Made by a program: the position numbers and the translations under genes
Shown: piece after piece, positions 7,789 to 14,701 of the stretch
Layout: every line of letters begins with the position of its first letter
Position numbering within the stretch: position 1 is the first letter of the stretch
The notes under the pieces: model-generated
Seen by the model: the letters and a program-made list of their open reading frames with translations, nothing else
The model's database searches: none
What the model was told of the DNA's origin: nothing
From: Ruminococcaceae bacterium UBA1865
Lineage (GTDB): Bacteria > Bacillota > Clostridia > Oscillospirales > Acutalibacteraceae
DNA length: 23,731 nt
Reading direction: 5' to 3'
Assembly: GCA_002338255.1 (NCBI GenBank)
Contig: DDHX01000048.1
Location: 36,906-60,636, forward strand

Positions 7789-7832
7789 TATTATGAGCAT
7801 TTTATTACCCTGTTGGAGTCAAATTACGAGGC
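7789..7832 (+). repeat. Dispersed intergenic repeat, divergent copy
   Basis: Starts TTATGAGCATTTTATTACC and continues to TTACGAGG. It shares the TTATGAGCA head with the copies at 9213, 14577 and 18582, and TGAGCATTT with the copy at 22271. It lies 70 bp after the FakA-like gene. Confidence 0.35.
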
Positions 7833-7915
7833 TATTGGCACCTTCTTTCATATGTGCAAGTTATATCAGGTAATCGTCTGTAAGAATTGATATACTGGAG
7901 AAAGGAGTGAAGCAA

Positions 7916-8263
7916 ATGTCCGTGCAAACAATGGAAGCCATGGCGAAGTGGGTAGAAAACAACATAGCGGAAAGCCCAAGCCTGCAAGAGATGTCATCAT
8001 ATGTTGGTTATTCACCATATTACTGCTCTACAAAATTTCGGGAGTACATGGGTATGACGTATAAACAATTTCTTGCTCGATGTAAATTAAAGGCTGCCGC
8101 TCATGATCTTTGTATAACCAATAACAGAATAACCGACATTGCTTTTCGATATGGGTACTCGTCATCTGAAGCGTTTGCAAGAGCTTTTTCACAAGCGTTT
8201 CAATGTTCGCCACGGCAATTTCGGAAAGCTTGCACTGTTTCTCTTGGCTCACTTAGCACGTAG
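7916..8263 (+). CDS. AraC-type HTH domain protein without effector domain
   Basis: A 115-residue protein that is almost only an AraC double HTH: SLQEMSSYVGYSPYYCSTKF (first HTH) and ITDIAFRYGYSSSEAFARAF followed by FQCSPRQFRKA (second HTH). The ATG at 7916 has an AAAGGAG RBS at 7901-7907; the in-frame GTG at 7907 overlaps that RBS and is less likely. Close relatives usually carry an effector domain of about 150 residues after the HTH (often GyrI-like); here the frame stops 13 residues after it. It may be a SoxS/MarA-sized regulator active without ligand, or a gene that lost its sensor half. The stop is only 43 bases before the methionine aminopeptidase start. Confidence 0.85.
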   Translation: MSVQTMEAMAKWVENNIAESPSLQEMSSYVGYSPYYCSTKFREYMGMTYKQFLARCKLKAAAHDLCITNNRITDIAFRYGYSSSEAFARAFSQAFQCSPRQFRKACTVSLGSLST

Positions 8264-8306
8264 GGCGAATTGCTCCCTCCGAGTCTGTAAATGCGAGGAG
8301 AAAAAA

Positions 8307-9182
8307 ATGTCTGATAAACTTGGAAGAAATGATCTCTGCTGGTGTGGCAGCGGTCGAAAATACAAGAAATGCCATGCCCTTATCGATGACCAAATGGAAA
8401 TCCATTGCTTAAATGGATATGAAGTACCCCATCGAAATTTACTAAAGACAAATCAGCAGATTGAAGGTATCCGGGAAAGCAGCAAGCGAAACATCGCTGT
8501 ACTGGATTTCATCGGGGATTATGTAGTTGATGGGGTAACCACGGAAGAACTTGATCGGCTCATTTTTGAAAAGACCAAGGAGCTCGGGGGCATTCCGGCG
8601 GACCTTCATTACGAAGGATACCCTAAGAGCGTTTGTATCTCTATTAATGATGTTGTATGCCATGGTATTCCCTCTGATCGTGTATTTCTGCGAAACGGCG
8701 ATATTGCAAATGTGGATGTGTCTACAATTTACAACGGCTTTTTTTCTGATTCTTCGCGCATGTTTTGCGTGGGTGCTGTTTCCGCCGAGAAGCAAAAACT
8801 GGTTGATGTTGCGAAAGAATGTGTGGATCTGGGCATTGAGCAAGTACAGCCGTGGGGATTTCTTGGAAATGTTGGGCAAGCGGTTCATGACCATGCAAGG
8901 AAAAATGGATATTCTGTTGTTCGGGAAATCGGAGGTCACGGTATTGGTTTGCAATTTCACGAAGATCCTTGGGTCGGTTATGTGACACAGCAAGGGACAG
9001 GAATGCTCTTAGTTCCGGGACTTGTTTTTACGGTAGAGCCTATGATAAATATGGGTCAATCCAATATAGTAACAGATAAAGGCGATAATTGGACCGTTCG
9101 CACTGCTGATGGGAAGCCTTCTGCACAATGGGAAAAGACAGTGTTGGTAACCGAAACAGGTCATGAGGTATTGACATATTAA
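8307..9182 (+). CDS. map: Type I methionine aminopeptidase with N-terminal SEC-C zinc motif
   Basis: A 291-residue enzyme that removes the initiator methionine from nascent proteins. Residues 6-23 (GRNDLCWCGSGRKYKKCH) are a SEC-C motif binding zinc through C11, C13, C22 and H23. The pita-bread catalytic domain follows, with metal ligands D137 (NVDVS), D148 (FFSDSS), H211 (GGHGIGLQFHEDP), E244 (FTVEPMI) and E276 (AQWEKTVLV), plus H119 and H218. All five ligands are present. The frame is open upstream to 8139, but GAGGAG at 8295-8300 places the start at the ATG at 8307, where the SEC-C motif begins. SEC-C methionine aminopeptidases are known in Clostridia; the motif is thought to help dock on ribosomes or partners. 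It may be a second copy beside a ribosomal-operon map elsewhere, which cannot be checked here. Confidence 0.96.
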   Translation: MSDKLGRNDLCWCGSGRKYKKCHALIDDQMEIHCLNGYEVPHRNLLKTNQQIEGIRESSKRNIAVLDFIGDYVVDGVTTEELDRLIFEKTKELGGIPADLHYEGYPKSVCISINDVVCHGIPSDRVFLRNGDIANVDVSTIYNGFFSDSSRMFCVGAVSAEKQKLVDVAKECVDLGIEQVQPWGFLGNVGQAVHDHARKNGYSVVREIGGHGIGLQFHEDPWVGYVTQQGTGMLLVPGLVFTVEPMINMGQSNIVTDKGDNWTVRTADGKPSAQWEKTVLVTETGHEVLTY

Positions 9183-9212
9183 TGAACAATTTGGAATAAC
9201 CAGAATTTTTTA

Positions 9213-9260
9213 TTATGAGCACAATGTGTCGTCCCCCTTCATTTTCAACCTCAATTATGG
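9213..9260 (+). repeat. Dispersed intergenic repeat, short form
   Basis: TTATGAGCACAATGTGTCGT followed by CCCCCTTCATTTTCAAC and CAATTATGG. The first 35 bases closely match the copy at 17988. It begins 31 bases after the map stop codon and lacks the AACTTCGCAGTTT block of the long copies. Confidence 0.6.
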
Positions 9261-9424
9261 TTATTATCAAAAACTCAGAGCACGATCAAACCCTCACAGT
9301 ATACCAGTGCCCAGTAACCGAATTCATCACGTAATTTTTTCAAGTCCATAATAGAATCTTTACTTAACTTAAGGCGGAAATATTGATGAAAAGTTAGTCA
9401 GGAAAGTCAAAAGAGGCTATAACA

Positions 9425-11779
9425 ATGGTGAATAGAAAAAATATTGATAATAACTTAAAATCGTTTAGACAAACACTTTTAGAAATAAAGACAAAAAATA
9501 TGTCAGGCTATGATGATACCCAAATAAGAGCTATGACAAAAGTTCTAAAGGTGCGCGCAAAATCCATTGATCAAACGCAACAGCTAATACCAGAAGCCTT
9601 TGCAATCGTGGTTGAAGCGGTGAAGCGTACCTTGGGTATCACTCCATTTGATGTTCAACTATTGGCTGCTGCTGCAATGACGGCAGGACGAATCATTGAA
9701 CTGCCAACCGGGGAAGGCAAAACCTTAGTTGCAGTTTTTGTTGCCTATTTAGGTGCATTATCGGGCAAAGGCGTACACGTTTTAACCTTCAATGACTATT
9801 TGGCTAAAAGGGATGCACTATGGATGAAGCCTGTGTATGACTTTCTGGGTTTATCGGTGCACTATATCAATGAGAGCATGAATAAAACGGAGCGTAAAGA
9901 AGCATATAATGCAGATGTTACCTATCTCACAGCAAAGGAAGCGGGATTTGATTATTTGCGTAGCTTTTTAGCTTATGAAAAGGACGACATTGTGCAGCGT
10001 CCCTTTTATTTTGCAATTATAGATGAAGCGGATTCAATTTTAATCGATGAAGCACGAATTCCTCTTGTGATTGCCGGTGATATACCCGCACAGATAACGA
10101 TAGATAAAAAAATTTTTACCGTTGTTTCAGAACTACAAAATGATTCTCATTTTATTATGGATGAATATGCGAACAATATTTCATTAACAGAATCCGGCGC
10201 TGCTTTTATTGAAGAACAACTGCTGGTGGGTAATCTGTATGAATCGAAAAATCTTGACACGTTAACAAAAATAAATGTAATGTTACAAGCCGTATTTCTT
10301 CTCAAAAAGGATGTCAATTATATCGTCCGGAATGGCGATGTATTGCTTGTCGATGAATTCACAGGGCGTATCATGAAGGACCGTCAATGGCCCGACGGAT
10401 TGCAGGCCGCGGTGGAAATAAAAGAAGGACTAACCCCAAAGCCTCAGGGAATTGTTATGAACCGTATTACGCTTCAGGATTTTCTGCAGTTTTATCCTAA
10501 CCTTTGCGGTATGACAGGAACAGCCTGCCCTGCGGCTACTGAGTTTAATGAGTTTTACAACAAAGTAGTCACCGTCATTCCCTCGAACAAGCCTTGTATC
10601 AGGGTTGACCATCCGGATGTCATTTTTACACATAAGCAAGCAAAATACCATGCTGTTGTCGAAGAAATTATAAAAGTACATGCAACCGGCAGACCTATCC
10701 TTGTAGGAACATGTTCAATAGAAGAATCTGAATATCTTGCGGATATGCTCAGACCACACGTTCAAGACATCTGTGTGCTGAATGCGAAAAACGATGCTGA
10801 GGAAGCGGAAATTATCGCGAATGCGGGAAAACTCAATGCAGTTACAATTTCGACAAATATGGCGGGACGCGGTGTGGATATCCGGCTCGGCGGTAAAGAA
10901 GCAACAGAATGCGAAAAAGTTTGTTCACTGGGCGGTCTTTATGTTATAGGAACCAACCGGTATGAAAGTGTTCGAATTGATAATCAGTTGAGAGGACGTG
11001 CCGGCAGGCAGGGAGACCCGGGTGAGAGTCGGTTTTTCATCAGTTTGGAAGACGATTTATTATTGAAATATCGTATTAGTGACTGTATTCCAGATAAGAT
11101 TAAAAATTTAGAGCAGAGTGAGCCACTTCAAAGTTCAGCAATCGGCCGTGCCGTTGTACATATACAAAAAGTCGCGCAAGGACAGACATTCGACGCAAAA
11201 CTAACGCTTTCAAAGTACTCCTGTGTCGCCGAGGATCAAAGAAAAATCGTGCATAAAAAACGTGAAAAGATATTATATGGCAACGATACCCTTTCTGTTC
11301 TGGAAAAAGTGAATCCGACAAGGGCTCAGGAACTGATAGCACAGGTATCTGAAAACGAGTTCATGCGTGCACAAAAAGCAATTGAGCTTTTTGCAATCAA
11401 TCAGTGTTGGGCTGATCATTTGCTTATTATAGAAAGTGCTTTGGACGAAGTACAAATAATCAGTCAGGCCAAACAAGACCCGTTTCTTAATTACAATAAA
11501 AAGTTAATAAACGGTTTTGAATCTTTGGAAAAGCATATTCAAGACATGATTTTAGAAATAACTGACACGATTATAATAAAAGATGGTCATATTGATTTGG
11601 ACGAAATGGGCATTAAGGGACCGTCTTCCACACGAACTTATATGGTGAACGATGGCACGGAACAAATAAATAATATAAATGCGATTGCCGCGATGGCGAA
11701 TCCGTTTTCAGCTCCGTTATATATGATTTATTTGCTTGTTGAGCTTTTTAATAAGCATACGAAACGCAAATCAAATTAA
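9425..11779 (+). CDS. Orphan SecA-like preprotein translocase ATPase (divergent, no SEC-C tail)
   Basis: A 784-residue SecA-family motor. Motifs in order: IIELPTGEGKTLVA (Walker A, 90-103), VHVLTFNDYLAKRD (117-130), IIDEADSILIDEARIPLVIAG (198-218), the preprotein-crosslinking region about 220-360, LCGMTGTACPAATEF (361-375), ISTNMAGRGVDIRLGG (476-491) and VRIDNQLRGRAGRQGDPGES (517-536). The ATPase core is intact. The C-terminal cysteine/histidine (SEC-C) tail of housekeeping SecA is absent, and the end is hydrophobic (NPFSAPLYMIYLLVELF). It is shorter than housekeeping SecA and diverges in fixed motifs, for example RIPLVIAG where RTPLIISG is usual. That suggests a second, specialised SecA (SecA2-like). 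No SecY2, accessory Sec protein or obvious cargo gene is adjacent. The ATG has an AGAGG RBS. Substrate is unknown. Confidence 0.93.
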   Translation: MVNRKNIDNNLKSFRQTLLEIKTKNMSGYDDTQIRAMTKVLKVRAKSIDQTQQLIPEAFAIVVEAVKRTLGITPFDVQLLAAAAMTAGRIIELPTGEGKTLVAVFVAYLGALSGKGVHVLTFNDYLAKRDALWMKPVYDFLGLSVHYINESMNKTERKEAYNADVTYLTAKEAGFDYLRSFLAYEKDDIVQRPFYFAIIDEADSILIDEARIPLVIAGDIPAQITIDKKIFTVVSELQNDSHFIMDEYANNISLTESGAAFIEEQLLVGNLYESKNLDTLTKINVMLQAVFLLKKDVNYIVRNGDVLLVDEFTGRIMKDRQWPDGLQAAVEIKEGLTPKPQGIVMNRITLQDFLQFYPNLCGMTGTACPAATEFNEFYNKVVTVIPSNKPCIRVDHPDVIFTHKQAKYHAVVEEIIKVHATGRPILVGTCSIEESEYLADMLRPHVQDICVLNAKNDAEEAEIIANAGKLNAVTISTNMAGRGVDIRLGGKEATECEKVCSLGGLYVIGTNRYESVRIDNQLRGRAGRQGDPGESRFFISLEDDLLLKYRISDCIPDKIKNLEQSEPLQSSAIGRAVVHIQKVAQGQTFDAKLTLSKYSCVAEDQRKIVHKKREKILYGNDTLSVLEKVNPTRAQELIAQVSENEFMRAQKAIELFAINQCWADHLLIIESALDEVQIISQAKQDPFLNYNKKLINGFESLEKHIQDMILEITDTIIIKDGHIDLDEMGIKGPSSTRTYMVNDGTEQINNINAIAAMANPFSAPLYMIYLLVELFNKHTKRKSN

Positions 11780-11796
11780 ATAAAATTAACTTTCCA

Positions 11797-11850
11797 AACT
11801 TCGCCTTGTATTTATGATATGGGAGTGTAACCCCATTATTTACACAATAA
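11797..11850 (+). repeat. Dispersed intergenic repeat, 3' half only
   Basis: AACTTCGCCTTGTATTTATG, then ATGGGAGTGTAACCCCATT and ATTTACACAAT. It corresponds block by block to the second half of the copy at 21913 (AACTTCGCAGTTTTTTATGA; AATGGGGGCAAAATCCAATT; ATTTATATAA). It begins 18 bases after the SecA-like gene. Confidence 0.6.
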
Positions 11851-11882
11851 AAAATATCATAAAGGCATTACGCTGACCGAAT

Positions 11883-11905
11883 AGATGGATAAATGTTATC
11901 CATCT
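11883..11905. other. Perfect 10-bp hairpin between the SecA-like and dipeptidase genes
   Basis: AGATGGATAA and TTATCCATCT are separated by a 3-base loop (ATG). No T-run follows, so it is not a typical terminator; it could be an operator or an mRNA-stabilising stem. The 250-bp gap (11780-12082) also holds a repeat copy and a GATCAG/CTGATC inversion at 11979-12000. A short frame just before the dipeptidase (ISEQQLIKILKNMKHIALGEG) resembles the end of a transposase only weakly. Confidence 0.5.
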
Positions 11906-12082
11906 GTGATTAGCATCGCAATAGAAAAGTTAGTTGCAATATGATAAAATACAGGTAGCGTATTCGCATAAAGAAACGGATCAGTGAGCAACAGCTGATC
12001 AAGATTCTAAAGAACATGAAGCATATAGCCCTTGGAGAGGGGCTTTAAACACTACTACTTTACAAATGGCGAGGATATACTT

Positions 12083-13567
12083 ATGGCTTGTACAACTATT
12101 CTGGTTGGAAAAAAAGCATCCTATGACGGTTCTACCATGATCGCCCGAAACGATGATTCGGGTTCCGGTCATTTTACCGCTAAAAAATTCGTAACGATTC
12201 ATCCCGAGGAGCAGTCCGCAACCTACAAATCCGTACTTTCCCATGTGACGATCGAACTGCCCCAAAATCCCATGCGGTTTACGGCAGTGCCGAATGCCGT
12301 AGAAGGCGAGGGCATCTGGGCTGCCAGCGGCGTGAATGAGGCAAATGTCGGAATGACAGCCACGGAAACGATTACTTCTAACCCGAGGGTGTTGGGGGCG
12401 GATCCGCTGGTCGAGTATCATCCGGCACAGGCCGGGCAGCCTGAAACTGCCGGCGGCATTGGTGAGGAGGATATCGTTTATATTGTACTACCTTATGTTC
12501 ACAGTGCTCGTGAAGGCGTTGAGAGGCTGGGCAGCCTGCTGGAAAAATATGGTACCTATGAAATGAACGGCATTGCCTTTCAGGATGTCAATGAAATCTG
12601 GTGGCTGGAGACCGTCGGCGGCCATCACTGGATTGCCAGAAAGGTCCCGGATGATGTTTATGTCGTAATGCCGAATCAGCTGGGACTTGACCGTTTTGAT
12701 CTAAAGGATGCACTTACCGAAAAGAAAAACCATATGTGTTCAGCCGATATGAAGGAGTTCATTAAGGGGAACCATTTGGATCTTTCGCTGAACGGAGACT
12801 TTAATCCGAGAGAGTCTTTTGGAAGTCATGATGATGCGGATCATGTTTACAATACGCCGCGCGCCTGGTTCATGCTGCGGTATTTTAACCCCCGCACCAA
12901 AGTATGGGACGGCCCGAATGCGGATTTCACGCCCCGTTCCGATGATCTGCCCTGGTGCATGGTGCCGGAGAAGAAGATCACGCCGGAGGATGTAAAATAT
13001 GCGCTATCCTCTCATTATCAGGGAACGCCGTATGATCCCTATGAAGGCCATGGCGATTCAACCATGAAAGGCATTTTCCGCCCAATCGGCATCAACCGGA
13101 ATGACTTTATGGCTTTGATCCAGATGCGCCCGGACGTCCCGGAGGAGTTCCGCGTGGTGGAATGGATCGCCTTTGCATCCAACGCTTTCAATGTACTGAC
13201 ACCTTTTTATGCCAATGTATCCGTAACACCGGATTATATTTCCAATACAACAAAGGAAATTTCAACCGAAAATTTCTACTGGTCCAGCCGCATGATTGCC
13301 GCTATGGCGGATGCATCTTACGGTAAATCAGTATTTCATATTGAGCGATATCAGCTTGCAGTACATTCCAAAGGACATGCGCTGATCGGCCAATATGATG
13401 AAAAGCTCCGGCGGGAAGCGGATATAGCAAAACGGGCTGCTCTTCGGGAACACGCCAATCAGGAAATCGCGGACATGTTGAAAGAAGAAACCGCCTATAC
13501 CCTGAACAAGGTCCTCTTCGAGCTGAGCAGCCAGATGAAAAATGCCTTTTCCAGATCGGACGCTTGA
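12083..13567 (+). CDS. pepD: C69-family dipeptidase (PepD type)
   Basis: A 494-residue Ntn-hydrolase that cleaves dipeptides in the cytosol. The family N-terminus is plain: MACTTILVGKKASYDGSTMI followed by ARNDD, with the nucleophile C3 expected to become N-terminal or nearly so after processing. Other conserved stretches are GIWAASGVNEANVGMTATET, DIVYIVLPYVHSAREGVERL, EIWWLETVGGHHWIARKVPD, and SHYQGTPYDPY. The length fits lactobacillar PepD enzymes. The frame is open upstream to 12032, but the ATG at 12083 follows a GAGGAT RBS and puts the catalytic cysteine at residue 3. The gene is visibly richer in G+C than both neighbours. It stands alone as a transcription unit. Assignment is firm; the preferred dipeptides are unknown. 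Confidence 0.95.
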   Translation: MACTTILVGKKASYDGSTMIARNDDSGSGHFTAKKFVTIHPEEQSATYKSVLSHVTIELPQNPMRFTAVPNAVEGEGIWAASGVNEANVGMTATETITSNPRVLGADPLVEYHPAQAGQPETAGGIGEEDIVYIVLPYVHSAREGVERLGSLLEKYGTYEMNGIAFQDVNEIWWLETVGGHHWIARKVPDDVYVVMPNQLGLDRFDLKDALTEKKNHMCSADMKEFIKGNHLDLSLNGDFNPRESFGSHDDADHVYNTPRAWFMLRYFNPRTKVWDGPNADFTPRSDDLPWCMVPEKKITPEDVKYALSSHYQGTPYDPYEGHGDSTMKGIFRPIGINRNDFMALIQMRPDVPEEFRVVEWIAFASNAFNVLTPFYANVSVTPDYISNTTKEISTENFYWSSRMIAAMADASYGKSVFHIERYQLAVHSKGHALIGQYDEKLRREADIAKRAALREHANQEIADMLKEETAYTLNKVLFELSSQMKNAFSRSDA

Positions 13568-13709
13568 TTGGAGCACGGTGCTCAACTTTATTCCCCACTT
13601 CTCTTCCTGTGCTACAGCAAGGGAAAGCAAAATTCAAAGGTCTTTTTAAAATCAGGAATCCATTAGTCAACTGCTCACTGACCCGCTAAACCGGGGACAG
13701 GCGCCGGAT

Positions 13710-14582
13710 GTGTATGAATTATTCAAACAATCTTCAGGAGGTGGAATTGCTATTAGGAATATAAAAGACAATAAATATGCTGATTTGGCATCAACACTTA
13801 AGATAGATTGTGAGAAATGTAGCGGGTTGTGCTGTGTTGCTTTATACTGTATGAAAACGGATGGTTTTCCTGCAAATAAAGAAGCCGGAACACCTTGCAA
13901 GAACTTGATGCCGGATTTTCGTTGTGCAATTCACTCTAACTTGGTAAGAAAAAACATGAGGGGATGTTTAGCCTATGACTGCTTCGGTGCCGGGCAAAAA
14001 ACGACCCAAATTTATTACCCAAATAGGGACTGGAAAACAAATCCGGGGCAAGCAAATGAAATCTTTGATGTTTTCTTAATTGTATTTCAGCTACATCAAA
14101 TGTTGTGGTACTTAATTGAGGCATCGTCTTTTATTTCGGATGATCATTTAAAATCAGATATTGATGCGCTTATTTTTGAAAATCAGCAAATGACCAATCA
14201 GTCTCCAGATGAAATTTTGCATTTAGATATTGAGAAATACAGACTACAAGTGAATCAGGCGCTTAAGCAGGTAAGCGGCATGATAGCATCTGATTCTACC
14301 CATAAAACGCTAAGTTACGATTATTTTGGAACAAACTTCAAAAAAGAAGATCTTGATGGCAGAGACTTTAGTATGTCATTGATGATTGCGGCAAATCTTG
14401 AGGGTTGTAGTTTACAGGGAACAAATTTTTTAGGTGCTGATATGCGTGATACAAACATAAAAAATACCGATTTAAGCGGATGTGCCTTTTTGACACAAAT
14501 GCAAATCAATTCTGCAAAAGGAAATTCAAACACAAAGATTCCTGAAAACTTGTCGCACCCAAACTCGTGGCAAGAATTATGA
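13710..14582 (+). CDS. Cysteine-cluster protein with C-terminal pentapeptide repeats
   Basis: About 290 residues. The N-terminal third has a conserved cysteine cluster, IDCEKCSGLCCVALYC (C34, C37, C41, C42, C47), then TPCKNL, DFRCAIH, GCLAYDCFGAGQ, suggesting a zinc or Fe-S site. The middle is helical. The last 70 residues hold pentapeptide repeats (A/C-D/N-L/F-x-x: ANLEGCSLQGTNFLGADMRD, TNIKNTDLSGCAFL), which fold as a right-handed beta helix. Proteins with this layout are found in many Firmicutes and Actinobacteria, with no function known to me. The start is unclear: the GTG at 13710 lacks a good RBS, while a strong AGGAGGTGG lies inside the frame at about 13736-13744, upstream of in-frame ATT codons (13746 and 13752) but no ATG, GTG or TTG. 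The mature protein may start about 15 residues later. Confidence 0.82.
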   Translation: MYELFKQSSGGGIAIRNIKDNKYADLASTLKIDCEKCSGLCCVALYCMKTDGFPANKEAGTPCKNLMPDFRCAIHSNLVRKNMRGCLAYDCFGAGQKTTQIYYPNRDWKTNPGQANEIFDVFLIVFQLHQMLWYLIEASSFISDDHLKSDIDALIFENQQMTNQSPDEILHLDIEKYRLQVNQALKQVSGMIASDSTHKTLSYDYFGTNFKKEDLDGRDFSMSLMIAANLEGCSLQGTNFLGADMRDTNIKNTDLSGCAFLTQMQINSAKGNSNTKIPENLSHPNSWQEL

Positions 14583-14625
14583 GCATAATCTGAGGTTCGC
14601 ATGATTCATATTGGAGTTGTATTTG
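14577..14625 (+). repeat. Dispersed intergenic repeat, short form overlapping a stop codon
   Basis: TTATGAGCATAATC, then TGAGGTTCGCATGATTCATA and TTGGAGT. The head overlaps the last codon and stop of the pentapeptide gene, as the copies at 21913 and 22271 also overlap stops. Similarity is strongest to the copies at 18582 and 22271. Confidence 0.45.
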
Positions 14626-14627
14626 AT

Positions 14628-14656
14628 TTGCAAGCGCACATTCTCATTGGTACTAT
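14628..14656 (+). promoter_or_regulatory. Probable promoter of the MutS-like gene
   Basis: TTGCAA at 14628-14633 and TACTAT at 14651-14656 with a 17-base spacer. A shifted TATATA -10 is also possible. The predicted start would give a leader of about 40 bases before the TTG start at 14702. Confidence 0.5.
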
Positions 14657-14701
14657 ATAAGCACAGACATTATGTTTATGATAACGAGGAGGTTGAATGC
14701 T

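Noticed and set aside
8139..8306. 56-residue extension of the methionine aminopeptidase
   Set aside because: Overlaps the AraC HTH gene in another frame; the RBS at 8295-8300 fixes the start at 8307.
9275..9349. Minus-strand ORF of 24 residues (MDLKKLRDEFGYWALVYCEG and on), open further upstream
   Set aside because: Protein-like, but short, without RBS and without a recognised family; possibly a remnant, not supportable as a gene.
11950..12050. Short frame ISEQQLIKILKNMKHIALGEG resembling a transposase C-terminus
   Set aside because: Too short for assignment, and no inverted repeats or further transposase sequence nearby.
12032..12082. Longer N-terminus of the dipeptidase
   Set aside because: The catalytic cysteine must be at or near the N-terminus and an RBS precedes the ATG at 12083.
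13570..13590. Small hairpin GAGCACGGTGCTC after the dipeptidase as terminator
   Set aside because: The stem has only five pairs and the following T-run is weak.
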